From contig CALSNB010000001.1 of the NCBI GenBank assembly GCA_943787605.1, positions 1,178,001 through 1,242,000 on the forward strand: DNA of 64,000 bases, written 5' to 3'. Shown here piece by piece: positions 45,351-54,504 of the stretch (position 1 is its first letter; each line of letters starts with the position of its first letter). The DNA comes from GCA-2697345 sp002697345 (GTDB lineage Bacteria; Pseudomonadota; Alphaproteobacteria; Rhodobacterales; Rhodobacteraceae). The notes under the pieces are model-generated. The model worked only from the letters and a program-made list of their open reading frames with translations. It had not been told where the DNA came from and did not search any database. A program made the position numbers and the translations under genes.

Positions 45351-46210
45351 ATTTTTTGCACCTGCAAAGGTAAACCTTACCTTGCATGTAATCGGCCAAC
45401 GGAAAGATGGACTGCATTTACTAGACAGCTTAGTAACCTTTCCTAAAATAGGGGATACCTTATCATTTCTTGAACAGCAAACAACACCATCTTTCAATTA
45501 TCTCTAACGAAACCATAAATATCCCAACAGATAATAAAAATTTAATTCTAAAAGCTGCAGGCACTATAAACAACAAATACTCAAGGCGTATCTTACTAAA
45601 AAAAATAATACCAGTAGCAGCTGGTATTGGAGGAGGGTCTGCTGATGCCGCCGCGACTATAAGAGATGCTATTAGTTTAGGGTATAAAGTTTCTCATCAA
45701 GACATAGTAAAATTAGGTGCTGATGTTTTAGCCTGCCTAGAGAGTCAACCTCTGAGAATGACAGGTATAGGGGATCATTTGAACTTAATTGATCTATGGC
45801 CTAGGGATGGGTACATAGTTCTAGTGAATCCAAGAGTTCCATTAGCGACAAAAGAAGTCTTTGCTGCACTAGAGCAGAAAAATAATAATCCTATGCCATC
45901 TCGTCTCCCTATATTCTCTTCATTTAAAGAGCTCGTTCACTTTGTTAGGAGACATAGAAATGATTTAGAAGAGACTGCCATAAAATTGGAACCAATAATA
46001 AAAAAAGTACTTTCAGAAATCTGCAAAAACAAAAATTGTCTAGTTTCTCGAATGTCAGGATCCGGTCCAACTTGCTTTGGCCTGTTCGAAAACTATTCAA
46101 AAGCTCATAGTGCCAAACTACGTCTCATGAAAGATTTCCCCAACTGGTGGGTTGTTTCATCTAAGCTTACTGTCGATAAGTCAGAGCTAAGCCCTTTTAA
46201 TTTACTCTAG
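45325..46210 (+). pseudogene. ispE: 4-diphosphocytidyl-2-C-methyl-D-erythritol kinase, reading frame broken by a single-base shift
   Basis: GHMP-family kinase of the MEP pathway. The N-terminal half-motif (FFAPAKVNLTLHVIGQRKDG) is in the frame that starts with a TTG at 45325 and stops at 45507. The rest, including PVAAGIGGGSADAAATI and RMSGSGPTCFGLF, is in the frame open from 45452 to 46210. Both frames are open only in 45452-45504, so a +1 shift there is needed, best placed near 45475-45490. Two further conserved sites are altered: DGYH reads DGLH and GADVP reads GADVL. It may be a sequencing error, programmed frameshift or a decaying gene. It converges with ispB, overlapping by 14 bases. 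Confidence 0.85.
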
Positions 46211-47192
46211 AAACAACGTAATCAGAAAGCTCTTCCAATATACATTTTAATGGGGTACCGGGCATATCTGTTAATGCTTTTTTTGCAGTTTTTGACCATT
46301 TATTTGCAACCCGTTTAGAATAATTTATCGATGATCTGCTCTTTAAAATAACTAAAGCTTTTTCAAAATCCTTACTATTCTGATCTCCATCCACTATAGT
46401 TCGCTCCCAAAATTTGAGCTCTTTGTCATCTGCTTTTGAAATAGCGTGAATCATAGGAAGAGTTAGCTTCCTTTCTCTAAAGTCATCTCCTAAATTTTTT
46501 CCAACTTTATCTCCATCACCAACAAAATCAAGAATATCATCAACTATTTGAAAACACACGCCCAAAGCATCTCCATAAGAAGCCAATGCCTTAATGGTAT
46601 CTTTATCTGCATCTGCAAGCATTGCTCCAACCTCCGTAGAAGCTGAAAATAATGCTGCAGTTTTTCCTCTGATAATTTTGTAATATACTTCTTCATCTGT
46701 TGTTATATCTTCAGATGCGGATAACTGTAGAACTTCTCCTTCTGCAATATTTGCAGAAGCATTGGATAGAGTTTCTAAAACATCCAATCTTCCAGTCTCT
46801 GTCATCAATTGGAATGATCTTGCAAACAAATAATCTCCCACTAGAACACTTGATGAGTTATTCCATAGTATATTCACTGATGATCTACCTCGACGCTTTT
46901 CACTCTCATCTACCACGTCATCATGCAAAAGTGTTGCAGTATGAATAAATTCAACTGTTGCCGCCAAATGGATGTTAAGTTCGCCTTGATAACCACATAT
47001 TTTCGCCGCAGCCAACGTCAAGAGTGGCCGCAACCTTTTACCTCCAGAACCTATCAGATGACTTGAAATTTCTCCTATCAGTGGTGCGTGTTTAGATTGC
47101 ATTCGTTTTTGAATAAGTTCTGAAACTTTACTTAAATCATCTGCTAAGACCTCCTTAAGCTTATCATATGGATTAATAACTTTTTTTAACAT
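46197..47192 (-). CDS. ispB: Long-chain polyprenyl diphosphate synthase (octaprenyl/decaprenyl type)
   Basis: Builds the isoprenoid side chain of ubiquinone from IPP. 331 residues. First Asp-rich motif LLHDDVVDESEKRRG (Asp91, Asp92, Asp95) and second FQIVDDILDFVGD are both present; GSGGKRLRPLLTL marks the IPP-binding region. Small-residue pattern before the first motif suggests a long product, but chain length cannot be read reliably. Convergent with ispE and divergent from the DUF2007 gene, a common alphaproteobacterial neighbourhood. Confidence 0.93.
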   Translation of the reverse strand: MLKKVINPYDKLKEVLADDLSKVSELIQKRMQSKHAPLIGEISSHLIGSGGKRLRPLLTLAAAKICGYQGELNIHLAATVEFIHTATLLHDDVVDESEKRRGRSSVNILWNNSSSVLVGDYLFARSFQLMTETGRLDVLETLSNASANIAEGEVLQLSASEDITTDEEVYYKIIRGKTAALFSASTEVGAMLADADKDTIKALASYGDALGVCFQIVDDILDFVGDGDKVGKNLGDDFRERKLTLPMIHAISKADDKELKFWERTIVDGDQNSKDFEKALVILKSRSSINYSKRVANKWSKTAKKALTDMPGTPLKCILEELSDYVVSRVN

Positions 47193-47253
47193 CTTGAACT
47201 CTCTTTAATATTACTCGACAAATCTTCTTTAGTATCATTAATCTAATATTATT

Positions 47254-47472
47254 ATGCTAGAACTACTAAAAAGTAATAACCCAGCCGATATAGCTTTTGC
47301 TAAACATCTTCTTAAAACAAGATACATAGAGGTGTTTGAATTAGACGTCCATATTAGTAATCTTGAAGGATCTATTTCTTTATTTCCTATAAGGTTAATG
47401 GTCTCTGACAAAGATATAGTTCGAGCTAGAGAAGTATTAATGGATAATAATTTATTATTAGATAAAATTTGA
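47254..47472 (+). CDS. DUF2007 family protein
   Basis: 72 residues. The N-terminal MLELLKSNNPADIAFAKHLL and the C-terminal RLMVSDKDIVRAREVL match the DUF2007 (putative signal-transducing protein) pattern. No biochemical role known. It is one base ahead of the methyltransferase start, so the two are translationally linked; divergent from ispB. Confidence 0.8.
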   Translation: MLELLKSNNPADIAFAKHLLKTRYIEVFELDVHISNLEGSISLFPIRLMVSDKDIVRAREVLMDNNLLLDKI

Positions 47473-47473
47473 A

Positions 47474-48217
47474 ATGAATGATTTTTTAAAAAACGAAATT
47501 TCTCAAGATCTATTTCTTGGTGGACAGTTGTCAATTTTCCAACCACTAACCGGATATCGTGCAGCAACAGATCCAGTATTATTAGCCGCAGCGTGTCCAG
47601 CAAAAAGTAGTGATGAAGTCATAGAACTAGGTTGTGGAGTAGGAACAGCTTCATTCTGTATTTTTCGAAGGATTAGAGTAAGTTTAACAGGGTTAGAGAT
47701 CCAAGAAAATTATGCAAATTTAGCAATAGAAAATGGATTATTAAATAAAATACCGATTCACGTTGAGATCGGTGATTTTAGAAAGATGCCAAAGAATATA
47801 AAAAATAAAAATTTTGACCAAGTTGTAATAAATCCTCCTTATTATAAAACAGGTACGCCTTCAAAAAACCAAGGCCGAAACCAATCTCTAAGAATCACAA
47901 ACCCTCTTTCTGAATGGGTAAATGAAGGGGTTAAACGGCTCAAACCAAATGGCTGGATAACCATTATAAATACTCCAGAAAACTTAATTGAAATTTTAAT
48001 TGCTCTAAGTAAAGGAACTGGAGATATACAAATAAAACCGCTTACTTCCTCGCGAGATAAAACTGCAAATAGAGTGATAATTAGAGCAAAAAAAGGCTCT
48101 AAAGGTATCACAAAACTTTATGCGCCCTTGATAACTCACGTTAGTGAAGGGAATATTAAAAAATTTAGCTATGAGACTGAAGAAATTCTTAGAAGAGGTT
48201 CCCCACTTATCTTTTAA
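47474..48217 (+). CDS. tRNA1(Val) A37 N6-methyltransferase-like protein
   Basis: S-adenosylmethionine-dependent methyltransferase of the TrmN6/YfiC group, 247 residues. N-terminal GYRAATDPVLLAAACPA is typical. The SAM-binding motif I is VIELGCGVGTASFCI and the catalytic NPPYY occurs in VVINPPYYKTGT, as in N6-adenine methylases. The likely target is an adenine in tRNA, but specificity is inferred. Co-transcribed with DUF2007. Confidence 0.82.
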   Translation: MNDFLKNEISQDLFLGGQLSIFQPLTGYRAATDPVLLAAACPAKSSDEVIELGCGVGTASFCIFRRIRVSLTGLEIQENYANLAIENGLLNKIPIHVEIGDFRKMPKNIKNKNFDQVVINPPYYKTGTPSKNQGRNQSLRITNPLSEWVNEGVKRLKPNGWITIINTPENLIEILIALSKGTGDIQIKPLTSSRDKTANRVIIRAKKGSKGITKLYAPLITHVSEGNIKKFSYETEEILRRGSPLIF

Positions 48218-48240
48218 TTTTCATAATGTTTTATCTATTT

Positions 48241-49416
48241 TTAAAGTCTTTCAACGCACATAGCAACACCCATTCCACCACCAATACATAAGGTCACAAG
48301 ACCTTTCTTTGCATCTCTACGTTTCATTTCAAAAAGTAATGTGGTTAAAATTCGACATCCAGAGGCTCCAATAGGATGTCCAATTGCTATTGAACCTCCA
48401 TTAACATTTACAATGCTTGGATCCCAACCCATCTCTTTATTTACGGCACAGGCCTGTGCAGCAAATGCTTCATTAGCCTCAATCAAATCAAGCTCTTCTA
48501 TCCTCCATCCTGCTTTTTTTAGAGCTTTTTTTGATGCTTCCACAGGGCCAACGCCCATAATGGATGGATCAAGTCCAACTGTTGAGTATGAAACTATTCG
48601 AGCCAAAGGTTCTATTCCACGTCTCTCTGCCTCCTCTAAACTCATCAATAAGGCAGCGGCAGCACCATCATTCAATCCTGATGCGTTCGCCGCGGTAACA
48701 GATCCTTCCTTCATAAATGCTGGCCTAAGCTTTGTCATCGAGCTCATGTCTACTCCGTAACGAATGTATTCATCAGCAGTCACTTTTGTATCGCCCTTAC
48801 GAGAGGTTATAGTATAGGGGACTATCTCCTCTACAAATTTTTCAGATTTTTGAGCTCTTTCTGCCTTATTTTGAGAGGAAACTGCAAACTGGTCTTGATC
48901 ATCCCTACTTATACCCCATTTTTTAGCAACGTTCTCAGCAGTCTGCCCCATATGATAACCATTAAAAGCGTCCCATAATCCGTCTTTAATCATAGAGTCG
49001 ATATATTTTAGGTCACCCATTTTTTGACCTGATCTCATAAAAGAAACATGGGGAGATAGGCTCATACTTTCTTGCCCACCAGCTGCAACAATCTTTGCAT
49101 CACCCAAGAGAATATGTTGTGCCGCAATAGAAACTGCTCTTAAACCAGATCCACAAACTTGATTAATTCCCCACGCCGAACTTTCTACAGGAAACCCTGC
49201 TTTTATGTGAGCTTGCCTAGCTGGGTTCTGACCTTGCCCAGCACTCAAAACTTGACCCATAATAGTTTCAGATATTTCTGATTTTTCGACTCCTGATCTA
49301 TAAGCTACTTCTTCTAGAACAACTGACCCAAGCTCATGAGCCGGTACGTTAGAAAAAGACCCTAAAAAACTTCCAACTGCTGTACGTGCAGCCGAGGTTA
49401 TCACCACGTTTGACAT
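48241..49416 (-). CDS. phaA: Acetyl-CoA acetyltransferase (biosynthetic-type thiolase)
   Basis: Condenses two acetyl-CoA to acetoacetyl-CoA. 391 residues. Active-site Cys88 in NQVCGSGLRAVSIAA, His in GGSIAIGHPIGASG, and second Cys in CIGGGMGVAM. High similarity in motif layout to PhaA/AtoB. No polyhydroxyalkanoate genes adjoin it. It may feed the 3-hydroxybutyryl-CoA dehydrogenase at 18225-19100. Convergent with the methyltransferase gene across 23 bases. Confidence 0.94.
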   Translation of the reverse strand: MSNVVITSAARTAVGSFLGSFSNVPAHELGSVVLEEVAYRSGVEKSEISETIMGQVLSAGQGQNPARQAHIKAGFPVESSAWGINQVCGSGLRAVSIAAQHILLGDAKIVAAGGQESMSLSPHVSFMRSGQKMGDLKYIDSMIKDGLWDAFNGYHMGQTAENVAKKWGISRDDQDQFAVSSQNKAERAQKSEKFVEEIVPYTITSRKGDTKVTADEYIRYGVDMSSMTKLRPAFMKEGSVTAANASGLNDGAAAALLMSLEEAERRGIEPLARIVSYSTVGLDPSIMGVGPVEASKKALKKAGWRIEELDLIEANEAFAAQACAVNKEMGWDPSIVNVNGGSIAIGHPIGASGCRILTTLLFEMKRRDAKKGLVTLCIGGGMGVAMCVERL

Positions 49417-49508
49417 ATTTTTACTCCAAAAAACTTAAACTAGTTCTTTCCATTACCACTATCATTATACTTACTTTTAATTTTTAGTTAAGGGGGTCTA
49501 ATGATGTT

Positions 49509-49583
49509 TGGCTGGAACGGTAGGACTCGAACCTACAATCACCTGCACCAAAAGCAGGGGCATTACCATTATGCTACGTTCCA
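49509..49583 (-). tRNA. tRNA-Gln (UUG anticodon)
   Basis: 75 bases with encoded CCA. Acceptor UGGAACG pairs with CGUUCCA, and anticodon stem CCUGC/GCAGG encloses UUUUGGU, so the anticodon is UUG (Gln). T-arm GUAGG/CCUAC with UUCGAGU loop is perfect. Lies alone between phaA and the divergent flavoprotein gene. Confidence 0.97.
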
Positions 49584-49674
49584 TCAATTTAGTTTGATTT
49601 AAATGTCTCTAACGAGGTCTGCAAGTAGAAAAATGTTAATTGTCTCTTATTTATTCATGCGTTAGTACAACTCA

Positions 49675-50850
49675 ATGGATTTTGATGTTGTTGTCATAGG
49701 CGCTGGTGCCGCAGGTCTAATGTGCGCTATCGAGGCTGGGCGTCGTGGCAGAAAAGTAGCTCTACTAGATCATGCAAAAAAGATTGGTGAAAAAATTCGT
49801 ATTTCGGGTGGTGGTCGATGTAACTTTACAAATAGACAAGTTTCAAAAGAAAACTTCATCTCATCTAATCCATCTTTTTGTATATCGATTCTAAAAAAAT
49901 ACACACCTCAAGACTTTATAGAAAGAATCTCTTCACATGGCATCCAATGGCATGAGAAAAAACTAGGACAGCTCTTTTGCAATGGATCATCAAAAGAAAT
50001 AATAGAGATGCTAAGGGATGAACTAGTTGGAGCAAATGTCACCTTAATTTTAGAATGCAAAATACTTGAAGTTAAATTAACAAATAGGAAATATAATATT
50101 AACACCTCAAAGATAAAAATTATCTCAGATAATCTAGTAATAGCAACTGGAGGAAAATCTATCCCAAAAATGGGAGCTACAGACTTAGGTTATAAAATCG
50201 CTGAATCTTTTGGTATCAATCTTATCAAGACAAAACCAGCTCTAGTACCCCTTACTTTCGCACCAGGAGAACTTAAGACCATGTCACTCCTCTCAGGTAA
50301 CTCCGTTTTTGCAAGCGCATCAAACAAGAAAATATCCTTTACAGAGGGACTGTTATTTACACATCGAGGACTATCTGGTCCATCTATTTTGCAAATATCT
50401 TCGTATTGGAATGAAGGGGAAACAATTACTATCGACCTTTTAAATGAGCATAATATCTTAAATTTATTAATCAAATTACGGACTCAAAATGGGAAAATAT
50501 CTATAAAAAATGCAGTAGCAAGGTTTCTTCCAACAAAAATAGCAGAACTTATTTTAGATCAACTTGATGTCCAAGGAAATTTAGGAGATCAAAGTAACCT
50601 TACACTAGAAGCTATTAGACAAGCTATCCATGACTGGAATATTAAACCAACAGGTTCAGAAGGTTATAGAACTGCTGAAGTAACACTAGGTGGCGTAGAT
50701 ACTAAGGAATTGGATTCGCGGACCATGGAGACAAAAAAGATAAAAGGTTTGTACTTTATTGGAGAAGTTGTTGATGTGACCGGCTGGCTTGGCGGTTATA
50801 ACTTTCAGTGGGCTTGGTCTTCAGGATGGGTTTCAGGGCAGGCTGTCTAA
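49675..50850 (+). CDS. HI0933/YhiN-family flavoprotein
   Basis: FAD-dependent oxidoreductase of unknown substrate. 391 residues. N-terminal dinucleotide fold VVVIGAGAAGLMCAIEAGRRG, then the family hallmark IRISGGGRCNFTN. LVIATGGKSIPKMGATDLGY follows, and the C-terminal GEVVDVTGWLGGYNFQWAWS completes FAD binding. Overlaps the end of convergent kdsA by four bases. Confidence 0.88.
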   Translation: MDFDVVVIGAGAAGLMCAIEAGRRGRKVALLDHAKKIGEKIRISGGGRCNFTNRQVSKENFISSNPSFCISILKKYTPQDFIERISSHGIQWHEKKLGQLFCNGSSKEIIEMLRDELVGANVTLILECKILEVKLTNRKYNINTSKIKIISDNLVIATGGKSIPKMGATDLGYKIAESFGINLIKTKPALVPLTFAPGELKTMSLLSGNSVFASASNKKISFTEGLLFTHRGLSGPSILQISSYWNEGETITIDLLNEHNILNLLIKLRTQNGKISIKNAVARFLPTKIAELILDQLDVQGNLGDQSNLTLEAIRQAIHDWNIKPTGSEGYRTAEVTLGGVDTKELDSRTMETKKIKGLYFIGEVVDVTGWLGGYNFQWAWSSGWVSGQAV

Positions 50851-51680
50851 ACTCTACAAGGGTTTTCTTTTGCTAGCTTGTCAAACTTCGTTAGACTATT
50901 AATTATGTCGGGCATTTGGTCTAACGGGATCATGTTAGCTCCATCAGAAGGTGCACTATCAGGATCTTGATGCGTTTCAATAAATACAGCAGCTATTCCC
51001 AGTGAAACAGCTGCACGCGCCATAATGGGGGCAAACTCTCGTTGACCTCCCGAGGAAGTTCCTTTACCGCCCGGCTGTTGTACTGAATGTGTAGCATCCA
51101 TTACTACTGGGTAGCCTGTACTTGCCATTGTAGGAAGACTACGGAAGTCTGTAACTAATGTGTTATAGCCAAATGAAGAACCTCGTTCTGTTAAAAGGAT
51201 TCTATCCGTCCCAGTGGATTGAACTTTCTGTACTACATTTTCCATATCCCAAGGAGCCAAAAACTGTCCTTTTTTTATATTAACAACAGCCCCAGTGTTT
51301 CCTGCTGCGATCAAAAGATCTGTTTGTCTACATAAAAAAGCAGGAATTTGGATCACATCGACAAGGTCTCCAACTAACTCACACTGGTTTACGTCATGTA
51401 CATCAGTCAGAACAGGGCAACCTATTTCTTTCTTTACTGCTTCTAAGATCGATAAACCCTCATGAACTCCAACACCCCTTTTCCCAGTTAATGAGGTCCG
51501 GTTTGCCTTATCAAACGATCCCTTAAAGATATAACCTGTGTTTGCCTCTCGACATGCATTTGCCATAAAATCGGCTATCATTAATGTGTGTTCCAAACTC
51601 TCTAACTGGCACGGACCTGCAATTAATGTTAGTGGCAGATCATTGCCAAGCCTTAAGTCTTCAATAAAAACATTTTTCAT
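50847..51680 (-). CDS. kdsA: 3-deoxy-8-phosphooctulonate synthase (KDO-8-phosphate synthase)
   Basis: Makes KDO-8-phosphate from PEP and arabinose 5-phosphate for lipopolysaccharide core. 277 residues. Motifs include IAGPCQLES, FKGSFDKANRTS, VLTDVHDVNQCE, IPAFLCRQTDLL, and VMDATHSVQQPGG. The frame is open to 51743; the ATG at 51680 is chosen because GGAG lies six bases upstream and it gives the family N-terminus. Presence implies a KDO-containing outer membrane. The 273 bases between it and the mnh operon hold no gene. Confidence 0.95.
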   Translation of the reverse strand: MKNVFIEDLRLGNDLPLTLIAGPCQLESLEHTLMIADFMANACREANTGYIFKGSFDKANRTSLTGKRGVGVHEGLSILEAVKKEIGCPVLTDVHDVNQCELVGDLVDVIQIPAFLCRQTDLLIAAGNTGAVVNIKKGQFLAPWDMENVVQKVQSTGTDRILLTERGSSFGYNTLVTDFRSLPTMASTGYPVVMDATHSVQQPGGKGTSSGGQREFAPIMARAAVSLGIAAVFIETHQDPDSAPSDGANMIPLDQMPDIINSLTKFDKLAKENPCRV

Positions 51681-51953
51681 CAGTGCTCCAATTTTTCTTT
51701 TAAATTTTCCAACATTTCGATAACACACTTTGTATACTAACAAAATTAAAGATTAAAACTTCTAATAATTAGGTAGTTCAACCATTTATAATTTATGGGT
51801 TTAAAACTATTTAAACTATAGTAAAAAAACTAACTCGTACTCTTGCCAATTTTATAGTTAACAAATACAAATAGATAGCATATATTTTTGTATTTTAGAC
51901 AGAAAATACTTAACTATATTTACTAGAAATTTCGAAGGGACTTTGGAGAAAAT

Positions 51954-52436
51954 TTGAAAAATTTCGTAAAATTTTTTCTTCTATTTGGATTTTGGTTATT
52001 GATGTCTGGGATATTTAATCCACTTTTAATTATTTTTGGATTAAGTTCAGTTTGTTGCGTAATGATAATAATCAACCGAATGTACAAGGCTGATAATTAT
52101 AACTTAAAAATCAAAATTAATCCTCTGCAGTTTCTATATTACTTAAGTTGGCTATCATTCGAAATAGTTAAAGCAAATTTAAAAGTAACTAAAATTATTC
52201 TAAGTAAAGCATTACCTTGCAATCAAAGGTTTTTAAAAGTGAAATATTCTCAAAATAGTGATTTTTTTCAAGTAGTCTTTGCGAACTCCATCACTCTCAC
52301 ACCCGGCACTATTTCCACTGAAACTGAACCTGAGTATTTTTTAATTCATGCATTAGACTATAACTCCGAAGATATAGATTCTTTAAACGAAATGGATTTA
52401 AGAGTAACAAAGCTCGAGAGTGGGAGTGCAAAATAA
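51954..52436 (+). CDS. mnhE: Na+/H+ antiporter subunit E (MnhE/MrpE)
   Basis: 160 residues, membrane subunit of the Mrp antiporter. Two N-terminal membrane helices are followed by a cytoplasmic region with the family motif VVFANSITLTPGTISTE. TTG start at 51954 supported by GGAGA five bases upstream. First gene of an eight-gene operon; its stop overlaps the mnhF start (TAATG). Confidence 0.92.
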   Translation: MKNFVKFFLLFGFWLLMSGIFNPLLIIFGLSSVCCVMIIINRMYKADNYNLKIKINPLQFLYYLSWLSFEIVKANLKVTKIILSKALPCNQRFLKVKYSQNSDFFQVVFANSITLTPGTISTETEPEYFLIHALDYNSEDIDSLNEMDLRVTKLESGSAK

Positions 52437-52723
52437 TGTTCTTAGTAGCTACCATTTCTCTTTTGATCGGAATGATGCTAGTTTTAGTTAGGCTTTTCCT
52501 TGGTCCAACAGTCTATGATAGAGTGCTAGCAGTTAATACTTTTGGGACACATACAGTTTTATTCATAGGCGTGTTAGGTTTTCTAATGGGAAGACCTGAC
52601 TTTTTAGATATCGCTCTACTCTACGCACTTATAAATTTTGTTGGCACTATAACTATTCTTAAATTTTTTAAATATCGTGTAATTGGTGACTCAAATAGAG
52701 ATATTGAAGAAAGGAATGGTTAA
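52436..52723 (+). CDS. mnhF: Na+/H+ antiporter subunit F (MnhF/MrpF)
   Basis: 95 residues with three membrane helices. Typical stretches are LVRLFLGPTVYDRVLAVNTF and FLDIALLYALINFVGTI. Start overlaps the mnhE stop by one base and its own stop overlaps the mnhG start, so translation is coupled. Confidence 0.93.
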   Translation: MFLVATISLLIGMMLVLVRLFLGPTVYDRVLAVNTFGTHTVLFIGVLGFLMGRPDFLDIALLYALINFVGTITILKFFKYRVIGDSNRDIEERNG

Positions 52724-53046
52724 TGGACAGCCTAAGCTTTTTATTTTATATTATTAGCTGGATATTACTATCTTCTGGATCATTTTTTATTATCACGGGT
52801 GCATTTGGAATCTATAAATTTCCAGAATTTTGGTCACGATTACAGGCTTCATCAGTGACCGACTCTTTAGGTGTTTATTTAATATTATTAGGGTTAGCAG
52901 TTCAAAGCGGTTTTACATTTGTTACAGTAAAATTAGTAATTATTGGAGTATTCCTCTTTATTACTGGCCCAACGTCCACCCATGCTTTAGCGAATGCAGC
53001 TTTCATTTCAGGCTTGCGGCCTGGTAAAAATCTTGAAAGCAATTGA
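52723..53046 (+). CDS. mnhG: Na+/H+ antiporter subunit G (MnhG/MrpG)
   Basis: 107 residues, three membrane helices. Family markers are GAFGIYKFPEFWSRLQASSV and the C-terminal FITGPTSTHALANAAFISGL. ATG overlaps the mnhF stop by one base. The next subunit begins about 20 bases downstream, apparently with a non-standard start codon. Confidence 0.92.
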   Translation: MDSLSFLFYIISWILLSSGSFFIITGAFGIYKFPEFWSRLQASSVTDSLGVYLILLGLAVQSGFTFVTVKLVIIGVFLFITGPTSTHALANAAFISGLRPGKNLESN

Positions 53047-53066
53047 TAAAAAAAATGAGGTAAACT

Positions 53067-53630
53067 ATCGAAATTTTTATTGATATAACATTATTCACCC
53101 TACTAATTCTAACTGCATTTGCGACGGTTAGAACTCATGGATTGTTCGGAGTAGTAATGTTATCAGGTGTCTTTAGTTTATTATCTGCACTCTTACTCAT
53201 AACTCTTGATGCAGTGGACGTTGCATTTACAGAAGCTGCCGTTGGAGCAGGAATCTCCATTGTGCTAATGCTTTCGACATTAACGCTTACTTCTAGAAGA
53301 GAGAAAAAATCAAAAAACTCTAATCTAATACCTCTTATGATTGTTATTATAACTGGTCTAGTATTAACTTATGGGACTCTGGATATGCCTAATTTTGGGG
53401 CGGCTGACACTCCGAGCCAAATACATGTCGCGAGAGAGTATATTAAACGTACACCTGAAGATATTCATATCCCAAATATTGTGACTGCAGTTCTTGGTAG
53501 CTACAGAGGATATGATACACTTGGAGAAACTGCCGTTATTTTTACTGCTGGAATAGGTGTACTACTAATTCTTGGACGACTAAGTCTTAGACCTAGACGA
53601 AGAGCTAAAAAGATCGAAAAAGTATTATGA
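53067..53630 (+). CDS. Mrp antiporter MrpA C-terminal/DUF4040 subunit (MbhD+MbhE-like)
   Basis: About 187 residues, several membrane helices. The N-terminal DUF4040 part contains TVRTHGLFGVVMLSGVFSLL and FTEAAVGAGISIVLML. The second part has NIVTAVLGSYRGYDTLGETA, as in MbhE and the C-terminus of MrpA. The first standard start in frame is TTG at 53142, but that removes most of the first helix. The homologous N-terminus (EIFIDITLFTLLILTAFATV) is encoded upstream without ATG, GTG or TTG. ATC at 53067 lies six bases after AGG, so I take it as the probable start. Its stop overlaps mnhB by four bases. Confidence 0.8.
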   Translation: MEIFIDITLFTLLILTAFATVRTHGLFGVVMLSGVFSLLSALLLITLDAVDVAFTEAAVGAGISIVLMLSTLTLTSRREKKSKNSNLIPLMIVIITGLVLTYGTLDMPNFGAADTPSQIHVAREYIKRTPEDIHIPNIVTAVLGSYRGYDTLGETAVIFTAGIGVLLILGRLSLRPRRRAKKIEKVL

Positions 53631-54067
53631 AACACCATCTTATTCTCCGTGTAATAACAAAACTCTTGGTTGGACCCATAATGCTCTTTGCATTTTATGT
53701 ACAATTCCATGGAGATTATTCGCCAGGCGGTGGTTTCCAGGCAGGAGTGATTATGGCTGTGGGAATCATTATTTATGGTATCGTATTTGATATGGAGCAC
53801 GCAAAAAAAGTACTTCCGCCGTGGTTCGTCCATAAGATGTTAGCATTTGGTGTTTTATTATATACTTTTACTGGTGTAATCAGTTTTTTTAGAGGACAAA
53901 ACTTTTTGGATTACAGTGCTTTAAGTCCACATAGTCCAACCCATGGCCAGCATTACGGGATTCTTATTATAGAACTTGGTGTAGGCATTACTGTAAGTGG
54001 CGTTATGATAGCTATTTTTTATGCATTTGCTTCTCGTACTTCAGAAATCAATGATGCGGAGTGGTAA
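53627..54067 (+). CDS. mnhB: Na+/H+ antiporter subunit B (MnhB/MrpB)
   Basis: 146 residues, about four membrane helices. It has the MnhB signature FYVQFHGDYSPGGGFQAGVI and ILIIELGVGITVSGVMIAIF. Start overlaps the preceding stop (ATGA). Fits as the MrpB/MbhF component. Confidence 0.93.
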   Translation: MKHHLILRVITKLLVGPIMLFAFYVQFHGDYSPGGGFQAGVIMAVGIIIYGIVFDMEHAKKVLPPWFVHKMLAFGVLLYTFTGVISFFRGQNFLDYSALSPHSPTHGQHYGILIIELGVGITVSGVMIAIFYAFASRTSEINDAEW

Positions 54068-54075
54068 GATTTAAT

Positions 54076-54504
54076 ATGATCAACTGGGAATTTATTATTG
54101 GGCACCTAAATTACTGGTTTTTCATAGTACTTATGATGACAGGCCTATACATTGTTATCGCAAAAGGTAATTTAGTAAAGAAAGTTGTCGGTTTAAATAT
54201 CTTTCAGACTTCTGTTTTTATGTTTTATATATCAATTGGAAAAGTGATAGGAGGCACAGCCCCAATTTTTCCTGTGGATATGAAAATCGATAATAATATA
54301 GTTTATTCTAATCCGCTCCCTCACGTTTTGATTTTGACAGCGATTGTAGTAGGCGTTGCAACGACTTCCTTAGCACTTGCGTTAATAGTACGTATAAGGG
54401 AGGAATACGGCACCATTGAGGAAGATGAAATATTCATAATTGAACAAGAATTAGATTCCTCAAATAAAGCTCCCAATACCTATAAAGAAAATGGCCATTT
54501 TTGA
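54076..54504 (+). CDS. mnhC: Na+/H+ antiporter subunit C (MnhC/MrpC, NuoK-like)
   Basis: 142 residues, three membrane helices, homologous to NuoK. Recognisable parts are FIVLMMTGLYIVIAKGNLVK, KVVGLNIFQTSVFMFYIS and PHVLILTAIVVGVATTSLAL. The ATG at 54076 is chosen over an in-frame GTG at 54061 that would overlap mnhB. A hydrophilic acidic tail follows. Stop overlaps mnhD by one base. Confidence 0.92.
   Translation: MINWEFIIGHLNYWFFIVLMMTGLYIVIAKGNLVKKVVGLNIFQTSVFMFYISIGKVIGGTAPIFPVDMKIDNNIVYSNPLPHVLILTAIVVGVATTSLALALIVRIREEYGTIEEDEIFIIEQELDSSNKAPNTYKENGHF

Noticed and set aside
48341..48760. 139-codon frame antisense to phaA
   Set aside because: Shadow of the conserved thiolase sequence.
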